Shown here: positions 49,481 to 62,017 of the stretch, in pieces
How the letters are laid out: every line of letters starts with the position of its first letter
How positions within the stretch are numbered: the stretch's first letter is position 1
From: Imbricaverruca yamaguchii
Lineage: Eukaryota > Arthropoda > Thecostraca > Neoverrucidae
Assembly: GCA_034440575.1 (NCBI GenBank)
Contig: JAOTOL010001462.1
Coordinates: forward strand, 324,001-388,000
DNA length: 64,000 bases
Direction of reading: 5' to 3'
Program-made: the position numbers and the translations under genes
The notes under the pieces: generated by a model
Seen by the model: the letters and a program-made list of their open reading frames with translations, nothing else
Database searches by the model: none
What the model was told of the DNA's origin: nothing

Positions 49481-49690
49481 GGCGTCGGCCGAGCTTGGTC
49501 CGCCGTCTCAGGGCACGCCGCCCGCTGCACGTCATGTTCTGTCGCAGCACGTCCTGCCGTGCTTCAGGCGTCGGCCTATGTAGTCACAGCCTGACTACAG
49601 CACGTCCAGCCGAGCTGCAGGCCGAGCTTGGTCCGCCGTCTCGGGGCACGCCGCCCGCTGCACGTCATGTTCTCCGTGGTCTACAGCACG
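49481..49690. repeat. Composite continuation of the 53-bp array
   Basis: A GC-rich block (CCGAGCTTGGTCCGCCGTCT through CACGTCATGTTCT) occurs twice, at about 49488-49540 and 49622-49675, separated by one 53-bp-type unit. This suggests a higher-order duplication at the array edge. Confidence 0.85.
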
Positions 49691-50537
49691 CACCGAGGCT
49701 AAATTAAGCGCGATGTGTTATCGCGACACGGCTTCCTGGTGATGCCATCTGCACTGGCGGCGGACCGGCTGGTGTTTGTGCCGCCGCCACCACGCATCCC
49801 CGGCCACAAAAACCGGCCGTCCCGCCGCCGAGCCATTCGTCTTTGGCTGACTGACGCGCCGGGCGTCGCCACCAAGAGCCTTCTCGCGCGATTTGACGGT
49901 ACGCCCCGAGGTGGAAGAGTTCGCTGCCTCCTAACGGACGGAGGAGGGGACTGAAGGTGTGAAATTCACCTTGTGAAGGGCCGGCGATGGACGAGGTGCT
50001 TTTCGGTAGCTTTTTAAGTTTGTGTGCATCTATGGTCAGGAACCTCACTTGAAGCACAATACAGAAGCTAATTCGATCTGGGCTTAGATAGCCGTTGGGC
50101 TTAGATCCGATCGCTTGATAGAATGGCATATTCTCTTCTGGTTCTGGACATCCTGTCTGCATCCCAAAGGGGCGATGTTGCCGGTTCTCGACATCCTGTC
50201 TGAAATCCAAAGGAACGATGTTTCCGGTCCGGCAGACTAAGACTTCCAACAGAACTTGGTAGGACCCATGGATGGGCAAGGTTGCCTTTTTCAGATGGAT
50301 GTTCTAAATTACCCGGTAAGCATGAAACTTACGGGAATTTGCAGGAACCTATTAATGAAAGGGAACAGTCGGATAGGAATATTCGGGCTGTGTTAGTGAA
50401 GGCTATGTGTGAAACTGCGTCCAGCTAGCATTGCCAGTCGTCCAAGTCAAATAGTTATGTCATTGCTATGTTATGTCAAATGTCAACACAACCGCACAAC
50501 TCGGTACGGTGTTCTTGATCGCCCAGGAATACGTACA
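49691..50537. other. Unassigned sequence with a 43-bp duplication
   Basis: GC-rich at 49750-49900. A 191-codon minus frame (49704-50279) has no recognisable domain. At 50141-50226 a 43-bp segment (GTTCTSGACATCCTGTCTG through GATGTTKCCG) is tandemly duplicated. Confidence 0.5.
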
Positions 50538-51345
50538 CTACAGCACATGACGCTGATGAACGGTTACAAGTTCATGTAACTTTCTTTGGTGTGACCAAAA
50601 GTTGTTCTGTTTCGTTCCACGACCCAAGTCTTCAAGCTGTTCCGCATCCTGGGTCCGGTTCATCATGTCCTGCGGCAGCTTGATCCCCCGTTCGGCGCCG
50701 TCGTTCACCACCGCCAGCTGTCGCACGTAACCTGAGACTCTCCTGTAGCGAAAGTCGCTGTTCCGCTGGTTTGCCGATTTCAGCAGCAATTCGGCGTCGT
50801 CATGGAGTTGGTCGAAGAGCAGCCAGGATACGCTGTCTAGTAGTGACCTGGCATCACTATTTGGGCAGATTTTCCCTCTTCCGGCTTGCCAAGCGGTATA
50901 TCGGTTGGCCTCGGAATGTTTGCCAGGGTCAAAATCATTTCCTGCCGTTCAACTGATGCGCAATCTTAATTGAACAGAGCGAACACATCAGCCGCTAAGT
51001 CCAACTACATGGTGTGACGCTTGATGGACTTGGTGACGGCGTCTGCAACGTGCCTGAGCTCGGCGATGTCCTTAAGTTGTTACATGTCACGCTAGTAGAC
51101 CAGGTCGCTTTTGCACATGTCGCCGGCAAAGATCACAAGAAGTGCGGTCCATGGAACAAGACGATGCATGTTGACATGGCTTTGACTTTCTTTTTCGTCT
51201 CTTGATCCACCTCGAGCTGTTCTGACATCATCACCATCTTCAGGAGGTACAAGACGTCTGACATGGATTTCGCCTCGTGCATCGCACCTGGTCTGCGAAG
51301 CTTCATCTCACCAGGTACGACACCGCCTCGGCCCACGTCGTGGAA
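50538..51345 (-). pseudogene. Decayed copy of an uncharacterised arthropod-type protein family
   Basis: On the minus strand, in order: RRPGAMHEAKSMSDVLYLLK (near 51300), a following helical segment ending in a stop, then in another frame HTM*LDLAADVFALFN (near 51010) and IPLGKP (near 50890). After another shift comes AELLLKSANQRNSDFRYRRV (from about 50795), then VVNDGAERGIKLPQD (near 50700). From memory, PGA-H-AR-M and VVND-AERG-L-Q motifs in this order mark a large uncharacterised protein family abundant in arthropod genomes, function unknown. Two or more frameshifts and several stops make this copy dead. Confidence 0.5.
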
Positions 51346-51710
51346 TGGCAGAGGGAAAACTGTTGGTCACACCGAAGAAAGCTGCATGAACGTGAATCGT
51401 TTGTGGAAACCTTGCTGCACTAAGTGCTGTGTTGAGTACGTCGCGCCGTGCTATGCGTATGTGTAAAACAAACTACATGAATTTCTAACCGTTTGTCGAT
51501 ACCGTGTGGTGTGCTGTCCTAACGCTTCGTAATCAAGAAAACGTGCCGAGTTGTGCGGTTGTGTTACCATTTGTGCAATATGCAATAAAACTGAAGGACC
51601 CGACCTTTTGTGACACTTGAAGAGCGATTATGATACTTTTGCAGTGAACTGTACCGGAACGAATTTGACACTATATTCACTGGGCTTTTTCGGTCATCTC
51701 AGAACTGGGG
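51346..51710. other. Unassigned sequence
   Basis: Unique DNA just before the G-rich array. An AATAAA motif occurs near 51583, but no transcript can be tied to it. Confidence 0.3.
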
Positions 51711-52643
51711 TGAGGTGGGTGGTGGTGGGTGGTGGTGGGTGGTGGTGGTGGGTGGTGGTGGGTGGTGGTGGGTGGTGGTGGGTGGTGGTGGGTGGTGGTG
51801 GGTGGTGGTGGGTGGTGGTGGGTGGTGGTGGTGGTGGTGGTGGGTGGTGGTGGGTGGTGGTGGGTGGTGGTGGGGGTGGTGGTGGGTGGTGGTGGGTGGT
51901 GGTGGGTGGTGGTGGGTGGTGGTGGGTGGTGGTGGGTGGTGGTGGGGGTGGTGGTGGGTGGTGGTGGGTGGTGGTGGGTGGTGGTGGGTGGTGGTGGGTG
52001 GTGGTGGGTGGTGGTGGGTGGTGGTGGGTGGTGGTGGGTGGTGGGGTGGTGGTGGTGGTGGGTGGTGGTGGGTGGTGGTGGGTGGTGGTGGGTGGTGGTG
52101 GGTGGTGGTGGGTGGTGGTGGGTGGTGGTGGGTGGTGGTGGGTGGTGGTGGTGGTGGTGGGGTGGTGGTGGGTGGTGGTGGTGGGTGGTGGGGGTGGTGG
52201 TGGGTGGTGGTGGGGTGGTGGTGGGGGTGGTGGTGGGGTGGTGGTGGGTGGTGGTGGGGTGGGTGGTGGTGGGTGGTGGTGGGTGGTGGTGGGTGGTGGT
52301 GGTGGGTGGTGGTGGGTGGGGGGGTGGTGGTGGGTGGTGGTGGGGTGGTGGGTGGGGTGGGTGGTGGGGTGGTGGTGGTGGGTGGTGGTGGGTGGTGGTG
52401 GGTGGTGGTGGGTGGTGGTGGGTGGTGGTGGGTGGTGGTGGGTGGTGGTGGTGGGTGGTGGTGGGTGGTGGTGGTGGGTGGTGGTGGTGGGGTGGTGGTG
52501 GGTGGTGGTGGGTGGTGGTGGGTGGTGGTGGGTGGTGGTGGGTGGTGGTGGGTGGTGGTGGGTGGTGGTGGGTGGTGGTGGGTGGTGGTGGTGGGTGGTG
52601 GTGGGTGGTGGTGGGTGGTGGTGGTGGGTGGTGGTGGGTGGCT
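51711..52643. repeat. 10-bp G-rich minisatellite (GGGTGGTGGT)n
   Basis: About 930 bp made only of G and T on the plus strand, mostly the 10-bp unit GGTGGTGGTG with occasional extra GGT or G. Five overlapping frames of 319-376 codons (Gly/Trp/Val plus; Pro/His/Thr minus) exist only because the array has no stops. GGG and GG tracts recur every 3-4 bases, a pattern that can form G-quadruplexes. Confidence 0.98.
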
Positions 52644-54610
52644 GCTACAGCCTTCCACTCCCTATGCAGCTTCCTAATCCTCAAATGAATTTTGACGAAG
52701 CATGGTTCACACACCCATACATATGCTACTTACGTGACCTGAAATGAGGAACTTGATCCGCGACTTCTGAAGATCACAGTACGGGAAAAAAGCTAAGCCA
52801 ATGTCCAACAACTAGAAAACGTTTCAACTTGCCTGCAATAAGCCGAACTTGAGTCAGGAAGGGGCTATATACTTTCTATGATCATGATCTACTCCATTGT
52901 GATCACAAACACCATAAATGATGTTAGGTGGTGCAATATTCGGAATTTTATCCATGAATCGTGAGTAAGGATCCGTAAACTGTGTTAATATTTGTCCATT
53001 AGATTGCAAATTGTCGTTAGGTTTCCAAATTTTATGGACTAAATTGTTCCAAATTGACGTACAGAAACAGTTCCTAAGTCACTTATTCCTCATTTAGTTC
53101 AGGAGTGGCAGCATATTTTCCGATAGATCTGGAGCGGTTCCTCCACCACCCGTACCGATAGAGTTAGAACTACATATATCAAAATATAAGGCGGATGATG
53201 AGCAGTGCGACAGTTTTGCTTCATCATTCTAGCTCAGCTACAAACAGAAAAACCACTTGTTGACATCAAGTACTACTCCCGAATTAATGGCAAACCACCG
53301 TACTAGAAGACCGCACTGACTAGACATTGAGGTGACAACTTCTGCTGCTCGGATATTACAATTTCCGACTAATGTTCACAAAAAATGGAATACCAAGTGT
53401 ACATTTCACCACAGAAGGCGACTAACCTGGGGCGAACCTTCGTGCAAAACTTTTTTAATGAGGTACGCTAAGGTGCAGTATCCAATATGACTTCCATTGT
53501 CATAAGTGAGCACCAACTTGTAAGCGAGACGCCATTTCGTTCGACCGAATGGGTGGAACGCGTGCCTTCGGTATCCTCTCGGAATGCACCACCGATGGCA
53601 AGCGCTGCTCTGCTTCTCCACTATGTTATTTGCATTCGGCGCAAATGGACTGACTAGGAAATGTGTGAAATGTATCTCAATTATACTTAAGCCTCTTCAA
53701 AGCGTGTTCCAAAGCCTCTTGAAATAATAATTCCAAGTACTCGAGTAGTGGCAAGACGAAAACAATGGTACTGTTATAACCAAATTACGACCGAATCAAT
53801 CCCATACAACAAATGGGCTAAAGCAAATAATACAACTGCAATTGTTCTTAAAATGTCGGTGAATTGTATTTCGATGCGCAGGTCTGATGACGTGCAATAG
53901 TCATCAATGCTGATGCTCAGAACACGGTGTGCCATTTTCGGTAGCACCTGGTGTTGGATGTAATTCGAGGTGTGACACAGCTTTCGGCGATTCAGTGAGG
54001 TCGATGCACCATTATCGAAACACGGAATGCCACTAGATGATCAGCACCATCAGCACTTCCCACTATGACACTTAGTATTCCCCTTCCATCCTGTTTTCCT
54101 TCTCGCATTATGTCTCAATCATTCTGGATATCAGCGCTCGTCAATCTAATTCCCTCCCTAACACCTTCACCGCGTATGCCTGTTTTCGTCCATTCTTTCA
54201 CCTTCCTTTTCTTCTCCCCTTGTCACCTTCCCCGCATCCGGATCTCTTCCCTCTCTCCTCACTCCACTTATCTTCCCCGTCCTCGATGGACGTCATATGA
54301 CCGACGACGTCGATACGCTCTCACGCCGAAATCACCAACTTCTCCATTCTCCGCTGGTCCTCAGGCACGACCACGCTGGTGCGTGACTGGACGTCGGCGG
54401 CCGGCGCCCATTACCAGACAGCCGGGTAATTGCGCCTGATGAGGGCCGAAGCGCCACAAACGCCGCGCGGCCGCCAGTGGCGCCAGCTGGCGCACCGTCG
54501 TCCGTTTTCACGCAGACAATAGCTAATCACCCGGTAAGTGATTCGGTCGAAGAGGTTAAGTGGATTGCTCATTAGACGGGCTATTGATAGTGTGAGAGAG
54601 AGACAATATG
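52644..54610. other. Unassigned sequence
   Basis: AT-rich unique DNA to about 54060, then a pyrimidine-rich plus strand (54060-54300). A 124-codon plus frame (54065-54439) and a 71-codon minus frame (53406-53621) are unrecognised. Confidence 0.3.
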
Positions 54611-54611
54611 T

Positions 54612-54735
54612 AGTGAGGCGAGGCTGAAGGCTACTGCGGTGAGGCTGAAGGCTACCGCAGTGAGGCTGAAGGCTACCGCAGTGAGGCTGAAGGCTACTGC
54701 GGTGAGGCTGAAGGCTACCGCGGTGAGGCTGAAGC
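54612..54735. repeat. 21-bp minisatellite (6 units)
   Basis: The unit is GTGAGGCTGAAGGCTACYGCR, about six copies, ends slightly diverged. The 64-codon minus frame reading FSLTAVA repeats is an artefact of the 21-bp period. Confidence 0.93.
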
Positions 54736-55283
54736 TGCTCGTGGTCGACGTGTGTGGCTCACGGCTGATCGCCAACGGTTGTGATGGGAATGCCTTGTTC
54801 TGTGACTGCTGAGACTACAGCAGGAATTCATCCCAACAGCACGTGTGTGATACTCGTGCAGAAGTCATTGTAGATGCTGCTGTCCTCAGCACAATTCGGT
54901 GTAGGTACCCCAGTCAGCGTGATTTGTCACTAGACATCTCATTGTCTTTGGTCAACTTTATGTGAAGAAAATCAATTTGAAACTCTAGCTGGTCATGATA
55001 GCGTGTTCAGCTGCAAAGGAGCAATGACAAGAGGGGCATTGATCTGCCTGAAAACCATTGTTACTTTCGCCATAACAATGTGAAGCCATAGTCGTTCCCG
55101 CTAGTCTAGTCTGAACGTCGCACATACCGCACGTACTGTAGACAAACTAAACAGAGAGATAAGCGTTTGGGTTCCTCCGAACTTGCAGCTGCGCTGATGC
55201 CCCATGAAAGGACCCAACCAAGACCAGCTGTATATGCGTATGGTTGTTGCGTTTCGAACGAGTTCGAACACCGCTTCCGTTAC
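54736..55283. other. Unassigned sequence
   Basis: Unique DNA between two arrays; nothing recognised. Confidence 0.3.
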
Positions 55284-56090
55284 CTGCAGTCGCCGTACGG
55301 GCTGCCAGCGCTCCCATCACCTGCAGTCGCCGTACGGGCTGCCAGCGCTCCCATCACCTGCAGTCGCCGTGAGGGCTGCCAGCGCTCCCATCACCTGCAG
55401 TCGCCGTGAGGGCTGCCAGCGCTCCCATCACCTGCAGTCGCCGTGAGGGCTGCCAGCGCTCCCATCACCTGCAGTCCCTACGGGCTGCCAGCGCTCCCAT
55501 CACCTGCAGTCGCCGTAGGGTGGGGCTGCCAGCGCTCCCATCACCTGCAGTCGCCGTACGGGCTGCCAGCGCTCCCATCACCTGCAGTCGCCGTACGGGC
55601 CATCACCTGCAGTCGCCGTGAGGGCTGCCAGCGCTCCCATCACCTGCAGTCGCCGTGAGGGCTGCCAGCGCTCCCATACCTGCAGTCGCCGGGCTGCATC
55701 ATCACCTGCAGTCGCCGTACGGGCTGCCAGCGCTCCCATCACCTGTCGCGCCCCATCACCTGCAGTCGCCGTGAGGGCTGCCAGCGCTCCCATCACCTGC
55801 AGTCGCCGTGAGGGCTGCCAGCGCTCCCATCACCTGCAGTCCCCGTGAGGGCTGCCACCGGCCCCATCACCTGCAGTCACCTTACGGGCTGCCAGCGCTC
55901 CCATCACCTGCAGTCGCCGTGAGGGCTGCCAGCGCTCCCATCACCTGCAGTCACCGTACGGGCTGCCAGCGCTCCCATCACCTGCAGTCGCCGTGAGGGC
56001 TGCCAGCGCTCCCATCACCTGCAGTCGCCGTGAGGGCTGCCAGCGCTCCCATCACTTCATCACCTGTAGTCGCCGTGCGAGCTGCCAGCG
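55284..56090. repeat. 37-bp minisatellite (about 20 units)
   Basis: The unit is CCTGCAGTCGCCGTACGGGC followed by TGCCAGCGCTCCCATCA. CGTACGG and CGTGAGG variants are interspersed, and several units near 55590-55760 carry deletions. All three plus frames are open over parts of it. Confidence 0.96.
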
Positions 56091-56639
56091 GGATGGCTTC
56101 AGAGGAGAGGTCGTCTTTTGTACGTCGGTTACAAAATACCGCTCGTCTGATAATGTAATTGTCTCATAATATAAAAGTACAAGATTAAATACACATCAGT
56201 GCTGATACAGATAGCTTGCACCTCTGCCGTCATGGGACTGCGATTTTTGTGCTTTTTCACAGCATTGATGGATCTTGATTTCGATTGCTTGGAAACGGAT
56301 CAACTTGACTACTTAGATTCCTTTCGAATTATATTCTTCGAAGTTCTGTTCGAACTCCCAGTTTTCGTCCTCTGCGAAGGTTATCAGTAGTCTATTCAAC
56401 CCTACTTACCGGCTCAGCTGCCAAGTAATTCCGTTATCAAGGGGTGTCTGTCAGGTGTGCAGGTGCTGTCTGTTCTCTGCCAGGCTCTTCCCATGACAGA
56501 TATAAACATTCTCAGTGAGGAAATATTCCATCTCGGTTTATTCTCGCAGCAAGAAGGAATCCTGGTCATTCTGGCCGGACGTAATCTTGGCTCTTATAAC
56601 AGGCCAAACTCCTACCACCGTCGGGCTAATTATAAAAGC
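56091..56639. other. Unassigned sequence
   Basis: A 63-codon plus frame (56199-56390) with an acidic centre is unrecognised. Confidence 0.3.
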
Positions 56640-56890
56640 CAGCGATATGTGCATGGTCGCCAACGAAGTACGTATAGTCGCCGACGATGTATGCATGGTC
56701 ATCGATGATGTATGTATGATCACCGACGATGTATGTATGGTCAACGACGATGTATGTATGGTCATCGACGATGCACGTAGGGTCGCCCGACAATGTATGT
56801 ATAGTCGCAAACGATGCATGTAGGGTCACAGACGATATGTGTATGGTCACCGACGATGTACGTAAGGTCACTGACGATGTATGTGGGAGA
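56640..56890. repeat. ~21-bp minisatellite
   Basis: About 12 imperfect copies of GATGTATGTATGGTCACCGAC. Minus frames reading IHTSSVT or DHTYIVG repeats are artefacts. Confidence 0.92.
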
Positions 56891-57339
56891 GCCTAAACCA
56901 CCCATCATGGCCACATTCTTTACAATGTCCAGCAGCCTTGATCGCGACGTACGATGTCGAATGCAATGCAGCGCTGAAGAAAAGAGACGACAATAAGCCA
57001 AAGAAAAATACTCGAATGAAGCTGTGAAGTGGATTTAATGCACGATAAGATATGATGCTCGATATAGTGACCGTGTCGTCACGTTTCGTCAAACCATTAT
57101 CGTTTCGATCGGTGGCACGGATGGATAAAAGGCCGGTTGTAGCCATTCCGTTGTGCTTCAGAAACCCTGCAGTTTTCGGAGTACACCAGCTAGACCTTGA
57201 AAAACAAATAGGAAAATTTCACTTCCAAGACAAATAAGACATACGTCAGACATCTTACACCAACACTTTCAGGAAAAGCAAAGGCGTGCTCTTTCGCAGC
57301 ATAAATCCTGACCGCGATACTCATTGCATAGTCATTGTA

Positions 57340-59026
57340 TTTCAAAACTCTTCATGAATGGGTTTTCGGTTCTCCACGTCAATGGCGAGAGCAAAATTAC
57401 GGCACATGCATATGATACACATTTTCAAGGTCAATAAATACCGATTGCGGCTTTTGTTGGTCAATGGGTATCTGAGTATTGGCAAAGCACCAACTGTTTG
57501 AACGAATAAGCACTGGGAGCCTCTTTCACCTGGCAGACAGTCTCGCGCTCTTACTGCTCGGCACAATAACGACAGATTGCGAATTCAGTTGGCATGCGTA
57601 GAATGTGGAGCTGTGTTACATCCGGCCATCGTACCCCAAATAGCGTTCCAGCCACTCCGTCACGATACCTTAGTCCGGCGATAATACGATCACCAACGAT
57701 GAATCACACTGCATCCACCCCAAACAGTGATGTAGTATCGTACGTGGGGGGAACACGAGCCCTCCAACTGATGGCTGCATGGTCTCGCGCGGCGTGCGGG
57801 GCCTTATCCTAGCTCGTGCGATGAGAACGCAATAACAGCGGCGCATGCTGGTTGCAATGTGTTGCTTCCAGGAGAGGCAATCGTCCACGGTTACACCCAA
57901 AATTATAACGCAACGTGCCGGTTTTGTTTTTGAATTCCCAAGTAAGTCCGAGTTGCGGATTAACGTTCATCAATCTCTTGACGTCTTGATTTCAGAATAG
58001 TCATCTCTGTATTTGAGTGGTTCATTTGTAGCCCATTTTGTCCTTACCAATTTGTTGTAGAGGTCCGGGTGGCTCCGATCTGTTGCTTCGGAGTGGCGAG
58101 ATTTGAAATTCACTCTGCGTACACGACAGTTTTACCCTGTGGCACGTGTTGCCGCATGTCGCCGGTGAATATAAGGAAGAGCACGTGGCCCAACATAGAG
58201 CACTGCACGACCCGTTGCTTTACCGATTGGGTCTCAGAATGCCTGACATGTTGCATGCGATTGCTAAGCCATCCGGAGAACCACCGGCTATCGATGCGTA
58301 CCACCAGAGCACTTCCAGGAGAAGACCACGTTCGACACCGTCAGATGCTTTTGAGGTGCCGTTGGTGACAATGTCATCGTGATGTCATCACGTCCTTGTC
58401 GGCCTTGCTGGTCGCATATATTATAGCATCAAGCGCGGCCGCCTCTTTAGATAGGCTGGGGCGAAAACCGTATTGCTGCGGGCGTAGAATATACTGACTG
58501 TATAAATATTGCATACGTCGTGTGCATACTACACGTCCGCAACGCTTAGACAAGCCTTTCGTGGCAATAATAAATGTTGTCACGGCCCGCAATGTCGATA
58601 TTGGTCGGTAGTTACTAGGGTCGGAAGCCGGACTTGTCATGGGGGCACATGCTTGGAGGGGCATCACTGCGGCAGTTCCTGGAGGGGCGCCTTAGCCTTC
58701 CGAGGGGCGCCCCTGGCTGAAGCATTCGAGAGGTGGCCTCGAGTCTTCACATTTTCGGGTCCCTAGTCCTCTTCGAGCGCCTTTCCTTCATAAGGGACAA
58801 ATTCGAGGGGTGCACTGGACCCTTGCCTTTTCCCGGCCGGATGGGAGCCCACCTTCCAGGAGAGCGCCCATTTTCCCCAGTTCCGCCCAACCCCATGTAT
58901 CGGCCTCTGGTAGTTAGGTTCAGCATCGTCGCCACCCTCATGCATCGACACCAATGTAGCGATCTTCCATGATGATGCAAGGTCACAGTTTATAATGTTA
59001 CTATTAACCCTGGGGTGGTGTTCCAT
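57340..59026 (-). pseudogene. Dead non-LTR retrotransposon (LINE-2 copy of this window), split by a hAT-like insertion
   Basis: Minus-strand order: WKIATLVSMHEGGDDAEPNY (near 58950), the insertion (58616-58909), then SDPSNYRPISTL (near 58600), QYGFRPSLSKEAAALDAIIY (near 58440), SKASDGVERGLLLEVLWW (motif A region, near 58340), WFSGWLSNRMQHV, VLFLIFTGDM and VVYAE (near 58110, where YADD would be), NHSNTEMTILKS (near 58000), MGVTVDDCLSWKQHI (near 57890), and a thumb-like tail to about 57340. Frameshifts, stops and loss of the YADD pair show that it is dead. It differs in sequence from the 10.2-12.4 kb element, so it is a second family. Confidence 0.85.
58616..58909. mobile_element. hAT-like miniature element, copy E, nested in the LINE
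   Basis: The right end reads TGTATCGGCCTCTG, a diverged family end; the left begins TAGGGTCGGAAGCCGG. Flanks GTAGTTAC (58608-58615) and GTAGTTAG (58910-58917) match 7 of 8 bp. The duplicated bases fall in the NYRPI codons of the LINE, which is why that motif appears on both sides. The interior is GGGGCGCC-rich as in the 63.3-kb copy. Confidence 0.72.
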
Positions 59027-59964
59027 TTACGCTCCTCCCTACACCTAAGATGTTTCTGCAACCGCGGTAGAACGGCAGCGCAGAGCGCCACACAATTTTC
59101 GGTACTTTTTCCGTGATCATTTTGCGTACGAAGTACCAATTTCAACCTCAGATGATGCAAGGTCATTGAGCTAGCTCAAGGACTATCTCAAGCAATGTTT
59201 GAGAATCCACATTTTATGCACATCAAGAGATATTGAAATTGAAATTGTTACGTGATTGCAATTGGGCAGTGTCTCCAAAAAATAAACCTGGGATTTGTGT
59301 TTAATGGCAGGTCAGCAACCTGAGATATCGGACATGTTTCCAATTTTGGGGCATTTTTCCTATTTTTGTAATAGGCATACTCCTCGAGCATAATTATTTT
59401 ACATTGGCATGCATGTTGAAAATCAGGAGAACTTCCTTAAACAAATTAATTGACCTCTGGCACGTGGCTTGAGATCAACTCGCGATGAAGTCCGCAACGT
59501 GGGCTAAGCATTATTAGGCACTGCTATTTTCATGGTTTATTATTTCGAGTTATCATGGCCTAAATAGTGTCAAAGTTGCATCGTGTGATTAAAACTAGTC
59601 CGAAATCGTGATATAGTATGTTTTTCAAAACACGATTATATCGGCAGAAGCCGAATTTTTGCTTTTCAAGGTTACCTAAAAATACAAATACGAACATTTT
59701 CAGGCCTCATTGGTTTAGGTCTTTCCGTTGTACACTGCTCGTGTTCGTGCAATGTTTAGTGTGGAAGTTAGACCGCGAGACTGTAAGGACCGCGAGACTC
59801 TCACTCTCCGAGACGAGGTGTGAGGATCTGACCATGGGACGGCACGACTACAAGTAGTGGGTGTGGTCCAATACCAGCAAAAGTCATATTAAGCGGAGTG
59901 ATTGCGATGTTGCCGGTACCGCATGAGAGTGACGATCTCCTCCGCCACAGGGTGACCGCCAGCT
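59027..59964. other. Unassigned sequence
   Basis: AT-rich unique DNA. A 79-codon plus frame (59618-59857) is unrecognised. Confidence 0.3.
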
Positions 59965-59967
59965 CTG

Positions 59968-60110
59968 CAGCGTGGCCGACAGCTCCGGCAGGGTGGCCGA
60001 CAGCCCCGACAGCGTGGCCGACAGCTCCGGCAGCGTGGCCGACAACTAAACCACAGCGTGGCCGACAGCCCCGGCAGCGTGGCCGTCAGCCCCGGCAGCG
60101 TGGTCGGGCG
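59968..60110. repeat. 21-bp minisatellite (about 7 units)
   Basis: The unit is GTGGCCGACAGCYCCGRCAGC, with one disrupted unit (ACTAAACCACA). The alanine/tryptophan/proline frame through it is an artefact. Confidence 0.92.
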
Positions 60111-60257
60111 CTGGTAGAACGCTCCGCCGCAGCCGCCTCCGTCTCCGCACGTGGTGCTAGGTTTTCATCCGTCCGGGCGCGATCTCTGGCTTCTCTGACG
60201 ACGTCTTGTGGTCATGGCTATGCTTGACGTGCTGTTATTTGTCGGAGTAGCACATGC

Positions 60258-61097
60258 TTAACCCGTCCCGTCTCGGGGGGTCTTCAACCGCCCCGTCATG
60301 TTTTTCGCGGATAGCGGACGAACGGCGCGCGGCGGCGCGCCCAAATTGGGCATACTTTTTCCACATCAATTTGACATGCTGATTCAAAATTTTTAGGTCA
60401 GGTCATCTAGGTTCAACGAGTTAGTGAAGGTCAAGTGAGGTCACCTCCAAAACATTCAACCTGTCGTCACACTTTAACGGATACAGATATTTTAATAAAA
60501 CTTTCACCGTTTGCTTATCTTTACGGATGCAACAAAATGAACGAGTATAATTTTTCATTTTTTTGCTATTTTGACTACATACAAATTTTGCGTGTTTGCT
60601 ATATTGCAGTTCAAATACAGGATTCTGGCTAAAGTAAGCATTTTTTATTAGCGCAAGTTGACTTCCAACAACGTTCCTCGGTCTGCTCTACCCATTGGAA
60701 AATGAATATTAAAGTAAACTTGAAAACTCAAAATTTTAAACTTTCCCAAATAATATTGGGGGTAAAAAAAAACAATTATAGCCCGGGTCGATTTCGCAGT
60801 CCTTTTCTCATTGCAAATCAATTTTTTTTTTCATTTATCCACAAAATAAACACCCCAGAGTCAAAAACATAATGTAAGTCGTGAAAAGTCGTGAAAAATA
60901 TAGCCCCCTGGTGACGTCACTTTTTGGGGAAAATTTTTTTCGGGGTGGACCCGGACCGTACTCTTCGAGCGCTTTCCGATGACACCTCTTTCGTTTTCGT
61001 GCGATGCTTAGCTTGAATTTTAGAGGGGGTCTTCAACCGCCGCCCCCCCCCTCCGAGACGGGATGTGAGGATTTGACCGGAAAGACGGCGCGGTTAA
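60258..61097 (-). mobile_element. piggyBac-like miniature element, copy 4
   Basis: The element starts TTAACCCGTCCCGTCTCGGG and ends GACGGCGCGGTTAA, 840 bp including TTAA at both sides. It is opposite in orientation to the 9.2-kb copy and collinear throughout (GGGCGCGCCGCC, AACGGATACAGATATTTTAA, GGTCTGCTCTACCC). It encodes no transposase. Confidence 0.86.
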
Positions 61098-61883
<786 letters not shown>

Positions 61884-62017
61884 ACCGTGTTGGAGGAATG
61901 GGCATGTATGTATAATCTTAATTATATATTCGGCGGTTGTCATTGAGGTGAAATATGCTTTTGCTGTTCCATTTACGTCGACATATCGTAACTTCAGAGT
62001 AACTGAAGTCACTTCAC

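Noticed and set aside
51617..52747. Open frames of 319-376 codons over the G/T array
   Set aside because: Five frames on both strands are open at once because the array lacks stop trinucleotides; the products are pure Gly/Trp/Val or Pro/His/Thr.
59003..59030. TTAACCCTGGGG as another piggyBac-like end
   Set aside because: There is no partner GGGTTAA at a sensible distance and no similarity to the family interior.
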